Assembly (NCBI GenBank): GCA_020050895.1
Contig: JAGVJW010000209.1
Coordinates: 1-9,967 of the forward strand
DNA length: 9,967 bases
Source of the DNA: a bacterium
GTDB lineage: Bacteria > Bacteroidota > Ignavibacteria > Kapaibacteriales > Kapaibacteriaceae
Reading direction: 5' to 3'
Shown here: positions 6,905 to 9,967 of the stretch, one piece after another
Numbering within the stretch: position 1 is the first letter of the stretch
Layout of the letters: every line of letters begins with the position of its first letter
Position numbers and translations under genes: made by a program
Notes under the pieces: generated by a model
What the model was told of the DNA's origin: nothing
The model's database searches: none
The model's input: only the letters and a program-made list of their open reading frames with translations

Positions 6905-7928
6905 ACTCACACAGTACTCTCACGGCGCCGGATGCGGGTGCAAGATTGCTCCTAAAATTCTCGACGAAATATTGGTATCGGCTCTGACGCCCCTTACCGA
7001 CCCGCGTCTAATTGTCGGAAATACTTCGAAAGACGATGCCGCCGTGTACGATATGGGCGACGGCACGGGCATCATAAGCACAACAGATTTCTTTATGCCA
7101 ATCGTTGATGATCCCGTCGACTTTGGACGCATTGCTTCAACCAATGCAATCAGCGACGTGTATGCCATGGGAGGCACTCCACTGTTGGCAATTGCAGTTC
7201 TCGGTTGGCCCATCAACACTGTCCCTATAGAAGCTGCGAGGCTAGTATTGGAAGGGGCTCGCATTGCCTGCGCCGATGCCGGTATCGTGCTTGCGGGCGG
7301 ACATAGCATAGACAATCCTGAACCGATTTTTGGTTTAGCGGTAACGGGTAGGATCAATCTTGAACATTTAAAAACAAATACACAATCGCAGGCTGGAGAC
7401 GCACTGTTCTTAACTAAACCGCTCGGAACTGGAATCCTTACAACGGCACAAAAGAAGGGGTTGCTGCAAGATGAGCACTCAACGCTGGCGCGCGACGTTA
7501 TGGTGCATCTCAATAAGGCTGGAGAAGCATTTGGTAAACTTGATTACATTCACTCGATGACGGACGTCACGGGTTTTGGTTTACTGGGTCACCTCATAGA
7601 ATTATGTGAGGGGGCTCATCTTTCCGCGAACCTCGAATACGCTTCTGTGCCCCTTATCAATCACGATGTCATTCATTACTATCTCGATAACAACTGTATA
7701 CCCGGCGGTACAAACCGAAATTGGGATTCGTATGGGAACAAGGTCTCGTTAATTAGTGAACGTCGGCGACACATTCTTTGCGACCCGCAAACAAGTGGTG
7801 GTTTACTTGTAAGTGTAGATCAGAATCAGGTTGATCGATTCATCGAGGCACTTAACAGGATTGACATAGCAGTGCATCATATCGGTGTAATGACGGAAAA
7901 GAAGGATGTTACCGTTGTCGTTTCATAG
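6894..7928 (+). CDS. selD: Selenophosphate synthetase (selenide, water dikinase)
   Basis: The enzyme makes selenophosphate from selenide and ATP, the donor for 2-selenouridine and selenocysteine. The active-site segment GAGCGCK is at residues 11-17, with Cys14, Cys16 and Lys17 corresponding to the Cys17/Cys19/Lys20 region of E. coli SelD. This copy uses Cys and not selenocysteine. TTDFFMPIVDDP, followed by FGRIASTNAISDVYAMGG, is a PurM/SelD-type ATP- and metal-binding core. GGHSIDNPEP and DPQTSGGLLVSV are further family signatures. Length 344 is standard. It starts 11 nt inside selU with no visible Shine-Dalgarno, so translation is probably coupled. selA and selB are not in the window, so use in selenoprotein synthesis cannot be judged. 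Confidence 0.97.
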   Translation: MDYRLTQYSHGAGCGCKIAPKILDEILVSALTPLTDPRLIVGNTSKDDAAVYDMGDGTGIISTTDFFMPIVDDPVDFGRIASTNAISDVYAMGGTPLLAIAVLGWPINTVPIEAARLVLEGARIACADAGIVLAGGHSIDNPEPIFGLAVTGRINLEHLKTNTQSQAGDALFLTKPLGTGILTTAQKKGLLQDEHSTLARDVMVHLNKAGEAFGKLDYIHSMTDVTGFGLLGHLIELCEGAHLSANLEYASVPLINHDVIHYYLDNNCIPGGTNRNWDSYGNKVSLISERRRHILCDPQTSGGLLVSVDQNQVDRFIEALNRIDIAVHHIGVMTEKKDVTVVVS

Positions 7929-8025
7929 GCTGGGTCCCCTCGTTGAGTATAGTCAGATACTAAGGTTATGGTCATGCATGATCCGATGTTCTTTCTGATC
8001 ATTGACCTTTTCATAGACATGAAAC

Positions 8026-8052
8026 CTTTAATAGCAACATACACTATTAAAG
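8026..8052. terminator. Hairpin 1 in the selD/WYL convergent gap
   Basis: CTTTAATAG (8026-8034) and CTATTAAAG (8044-8052) form a perfect 9-bp stem with a 9-nt loop, followed on the plus strand by TTTTGTG. It lies about 98 bp after the selD stop. The AT-rich stem followed by a short T-run fits a weak intrinsic terminator for the selD transcript. Confidence 0.5.
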
Positions 8053-8065
8053 TTTTGTGCCAGTT

Positions 8066-8094
8066 TGTTTAATAATTGTGTCTTTTATTAAACA
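8066..8094. terminator. Hairpin 2 in the selD/WYL convergent gap
   Basis: TGTTTAATAA (8066-8075) and TTATTAAACA (8085-8094) form a perfect 10-bp stem with a 9-nt loop. It resembles hairpin 1 in loop length and in the core TTTAATA/TATTAAA. It could act in either direction because both strands have A/T-rich flanks. Confidence 0.45.
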
Positions 8095-8115
8095 CAAGAA
8101 TAATAAGGATGAGGC

Positions 8116-8147
8116 TAATTAAAGTAAAAGCCTGTTTACTTTAATTA
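8116..8147. terminator. Hairpin 3, near the WYL regulator stop
   Basis: TAATTAAAGTAAA (8116-8128) and TTTACTTTAATTA (8135-8147) form a perfect 13-bp stem with a 6-nt loop, beginning 8 bp beyond the WYL gene stop codon. Position and strength make it the best terminator candidate for the minus-strand regulator. Lack of a G/C-rich stem and long U-tract is atypical. Confidence 0.55.
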
Positions 8148-8155
8148 TCTGTTAG

Positions 8156-9127
8156 TCACCAACGCAAAACGCGTTTTGCACGATTTCTGCACTCATCAGC
8201 CAGCAACTTCGGCTTCAGAACTGTTAGTTCGTGCGCCCACGCCATCACCCAGGAAATCAGTTCTGGAGAAAGTGGCGCAAACATTGAGAGCTCAATCGTA
8301 CCGTTTCGAAGGGTTCGGAATTGCTGTGAGTTGTGCCACTCTCGCGATTTAAAAAAAGGTGCAGCATCCTTGTTAATTCGTAGAATGATGGAGTGCTGTT
8401 TGCCATCGTACACTCCGTAACGCTCGCGTCTGAATGCCCCCTCGCTGAAAACATGCAGAGTATCCGTAACGTCGGTTGCGCGTTCTACGTGTTCAATTGC
8501 ATCCACAGCTAACGTAATGTAGTGCTTGTATTTCGGATGCCATGCAGCAACATACAGCCGTCCGGAATGATTGATGAGTCTGCAGAAACTAACAACGAAT
8601 GTTTTCGATACAGATGTATTCATCGAGCGATATTTCACTCTATCCCAATGTGGGTCGACAATTGCATCAACGATTTTCTCGAAAGCTTCATCACTAACAG
8701 TATTCATGAAGCGTCCCGGCGAAACATCTGCAACAAGATCAGTCTCCATAAACACCGTACCTGGTGCAGCCCTATCCAGCTTTCTCAGCAGTGTATCCAC
8801 ATCGCGTTCAACACGTGTTGCACGAAACGCTTGCAGCACTCCTTTCAGCAGATAAATGCTGAGCACTTCGTTCTTTGCAATGGAGAGGGGTGCAAGACTC
8901 CTGTAAGAGGATGGGATTGACCACAAAATGGAACGCCCCATGGATTCGCGTAAGAGAGGAACTCCCGCCTCTTCAAGCACGGTAAGGTCGCGCTGTATCT
9001 GTCTCTGCGAAACCGCCTTCCTATCTGGATTCGAGGCAATTGCATCTGCAATCTCATTTGTCGTCATAGCGCGTCCACTCGAAAGCAGGTGCAGGATTTT
9101 CAGAATGCGTAGAATCTGTTGCGACAT
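8156..9127 (-). CDS. HTH-WYL-WCX transcriptional regulator (YafY/BrxR/CapW-like architecture)
   Basis: The 323-residue protein has three parts. Residues 1-72 are a winged helix-turn-helix: ILRILKILHLLSSGRAMTTN, then SQRQIQRDLTVLEEAGVPL. Residues about 140-215 occupy the WYL ligand-sensing position (FCRLINHSGRLYVAAWHPKY), but the eponymous Trp-Tyr-Leu reads Leu-Tyr-Val and the usual Arg-rich tail is poorly conserved. Residues about 245-323 match the WCX extension, with ELISWVMAWAHELTVLKP. Proteins of this layout bind operator DNA and respond to a ligand, in some cases nucleic acid. Some (BrxR, CapW) control phage-defence loci, but no defence gene is seen next to it here. It is divergent from the lipoprotein at 9535 and convergent with selD. 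A candidate operator lies just upstream of its start. Confidence 0.85.
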   Translation of the reverse strand: MSQQILRILKILHLLSSGRAMTTNEIADAIASNPDRKAVSQRQIQRDLTVLEEAGVPLLRESMGRSILWSIPSSYRSLAPLSIAKNEVLSIYLLKGVLQAFRATRVERDVDTLLRKLDRAAPGTVFMETDLVADVSPGRFMNTVSDEAFEKIVDAIVDPHWDRVKYRSMNTSVSKTFVVSFCRLINHSGRLYVAAWHPKYKHYITLAVDAIEHVERATDVTDTLHVFSEGAFRRERYGVYDGKQHSIILRINKDAAPFFKSREWHNSQQFRTLRNGTIELSMFAPLSPELISWVMAWAHELTVLKPKLLADECRNRAKRVLRW

Positions 9128-9138
9128 ACTTCAACATT

Positions 9139-9158
9139 CGTATTAACGACAAAATACG
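9139..9158. promoter_or_regulatory. Candidate operator of the WYL regulator
   Basis: CGTATT (9139-9144) and AATACG (9153-9158) are inverted with an 8-bp spacer, 12 bp upstream of the regulator ATG. Overlapping symmetry, CGAC (9147-9150) with GTCG (9158-9161), adds to the pattern. The position suits autorepression and possible control of the divergent transcript. The binding is inferred. Confidence 0.4.
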
Positions 9159-9334
9159 TCGCAATACAATAGATACTTGCAGAAGCAAGCAGTACAATCT
9201 TCCATGTTATCAGCGTGCACAGAATGTTTTCATTCGGTAACCTCAATTCTAATGATGAACGGATTCAGGATTTCTTTCAATCAACAAGCTCTTGTTTGCT
9301 ATGCTATGGGTTGTTTCCCGTTAGAAAAGATTTT

Positions 9335-9400
9335 AGCGTTAGTTCTATCCGCATCGAGAGCTCGCACATTTCGGATGTCTACAGAAAATCGACTAACGCT
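9335..9400. repeat. Nested inverted repeat in the divergent region
   Basis: AGCGTTAGT (9335-9343) pairs exactly with ACTAACGCT (9392-9400). Inside, ATCCG (9347-9351) pairs with CGGAT (9372-9376), and CGA (9355-9357) with TCG (9362-9364) around GAGC. The three stems are stacked in register, which suggests one folded RNA or a cruciform more than chance pairing of isolated segments. Confidence 0.4.
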
Positions 9401-9459
9401 TAGGCTGTGGTGCCGGCGTGGATTATTTCGTGGACGTGGGCTCGTGCTAATGCCTGGGT

Positions 9460-9494
9460 GTGGATATTCTATGGCCTGCGCTTTTTGTATCCAC
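9460..9494. repeat. Inverted repeat in the lipoprotein leader
   Basis: GTGGATA (9460-9466) and TATCCAC (9488-9494) are exact inverted copies with a 21-nt spacer holding a run of five T at 9482-9486. It lies 40 bp before the lipoprotein ATG and could form part of a leader structure. Confidence 0.3.
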
Positions 9495-9523
9495 TTCATC
9501 GTAGAGGGCCACTACAATACCGT

Positions 9524-9528
9524 AGGAG
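9524..9528 (+). promoter_or_regulatory. Strong ribosome binding site
   Basis: AGGAG sits 6 nt before the ATG at 9535 and fixes the start of the terminal lipoprotein. It stands out because most other genes in the window (MDR, lipoprotein at 3606, nuclease, selU, selD) lack a recognisable Shine-Dalgarno. Confidence 0.7.
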
Positions 9529-9534
9529 ACATTT

Positions 9535-9967
9535 ATGCGTAAGGGATCTGGATTGGTCGCGTTGATCAAAGTGAAAAATATATCACTCACATTGTTGCTG
9601 CTTCTTATTGTGGGATGTGCAACGGCTCCAAAGCACTATTCCTTTACAAGTACAAAGGCGATCCAGTTAACACCCGAAGAAATTGAACGCCGTGTAGTTG
9701 AGTGGTGCGGAAAGAATGGTTTTGCTGTCACTGCCGCCAACGCCAGCTACATTGTTGCACATTCAGACTTAAAAAAGATCGAAGGAGCGGAGTTTGATAT
9801 TTGGAGCGGCGCAAGTAGAGACTCCATGGTTGCCGACTGTGGCGGTACAGGCGTTGTGAAATATGTGCCAGTGGAAGGCCATTTGAATGTTGCTATTAGG
9901 CCAATGCAAGCAATGAGTGCAACAGAAGTTTCTGTGTCATTCCTTCCCAGTGCAGGTGGCCATGTTG
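9535..9967 (+). CDS. Lipoprotein of unknown function, C-terminus cut by window edge
   Basis: An open frame of 144 codons from an ATG at 9535 continues past the right edge. Residues 1-28 form a lipoprotein signal peptide: Arg/Lys-containing start, a Leu-rich core (SLTLLLLL) and lipobox IVGC with the lipidated Cys at 28. The mature part begins CATAPKHYSF. It includes a predicted helix (TPEEIERRVVEWCGKNGF) and beta-prone segments, ending near SATEVSVSFLPSAGGHV at the edge. Cys60 and one more Cys (in ADCGG) may form a disulfide. No family is recognised. The AGGAG site at 9524 supports the start. It is the first gene divergent from the WYL regulator, with a leader that may be long and structured. 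Confidence 0.8.
   Translation, partial: MRKGSGLVALIKVKNISLTLLLLLIVGCATAPKHYSFTSTKAIQLTPEEIERRVVEWCGKNGFAVTAANASYIVAHSDLKKIEGAEFDIWSGASRDSMVADCGGTGVVKYVPVEGHLNVAIRPMQAMSATEVSVSFLPSAGGHV

Larger units (their letters stand above)
9128..9534. other. 407-bp stretch without a convincing gene
   Basis: The stretch between two divergent genes contains the candidate operator (9139-9158), a small hairpin CTTGC-AGAA-GCAAG (9176-9189), two larger inverted repeats (9335-9400 and 9460-9494) and a G/T-rich section at 9403-9465 with CGTGGA repeated at 9417-9422 and 9429-9434. Open frames exist, such as one from a TTG at 9177 to 9542, but its product is rich in Cys and Met, matches nothing I recognise and overlaps the next gene's start. 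I read the stretch as regulatory or leader DNA, or decayed sequence. Confidence 0.5.

Noticed and set aside
6933..6944. Selenocysteine (UGA) in the SelD active site
   Set aside because: Both active-site positions are ordinary Cys codons (TGC) with no in-frame TGA.
6920..7513. 197-codon frame opposite selD
   Set aside because: It is a shadow of selD codon structure; selD is unambiguous.
9177..9542. 121-codon frame starting at TTG in the divergent gap
   Set aside because: The composition is odd (many Cys and Met), no domain is seen, there is no ribosome binding site, and it overlaps the well-supported lipoprotein start. I do not call it a gene, though a decayed one cannot be excluded.

Overview
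The window reads as a bacterial chromosome segment at the edge of an integrated element, of moderate G+C by eye. Several features point to the Bacteroidota/Chlorobiota (FCB) side of the tree. These are a Bacteroidota-type tyrosine recombinase, a lipoprotein family I associate with Bacteroidota, and the general lack of Shine-Dalgarno sequences. A Kapabacteria-like or Ignavibacteria-like host is possible, but this is inference from protein flavour and not a placement.

Left end (1-1040): a minus-strand tyrosine recombinase enters from the left edge, truncated just before its catalytic residues. It starts at 787. A 179-bp gap with inverted repeats separates it from an intact tRNA-Arg(CCG) at 967-1040, whose 3' end faces the recombinase. 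This is the classic layout of an element integrated in a tRNA 3' end, so the junction is probably near 967 and the element lies to the left, mostly outside the window.

Core block on the minus strand (1105-3446): a zinc-independent MDR oxidoreductase is followed by an RsmB-type 16S rRNA m5C methyltransferase. The methyltransferase carries an in-frame insertion of a GC-rich short repeat between its N-terminal and catalytic parts.

Core block on the plus strand (3606-7928): a small lipoprotein is followed by three overlapping genes: a DnaQ-exonuclease/UvrC-like fusion nuclease, the tRNA 2-selenouridine synthase SelU (MnmH), and selenophosphate synthetase SelD. SelD makes selenophosphate and SelU uses it to modify U34 of tRNAs, so the last two form a complete selenouridine module. 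The overlaps (8 and 11 nt) suggest translational coupling with the nuclease.

Right end (7929-9967): a convergent junction with three strong AT-rich hairpins separates selD from a minus-strand HTH-WYL-WCX regulator. Upstream of that regulator is a candidate operator. A 407-bp stretch without a convincing gene follows, containing nested inverted repeats, and then a lipoprotein with a good ribosome binding site runs off the right edge.

I did not find a clearly novel multi-gene system. The items most worth a second look are the repeat inside rsmB, the nuclease-selU-selD overlap, the hairpin array at 8026-8147, and the WYL regulator with its structured divergent region.
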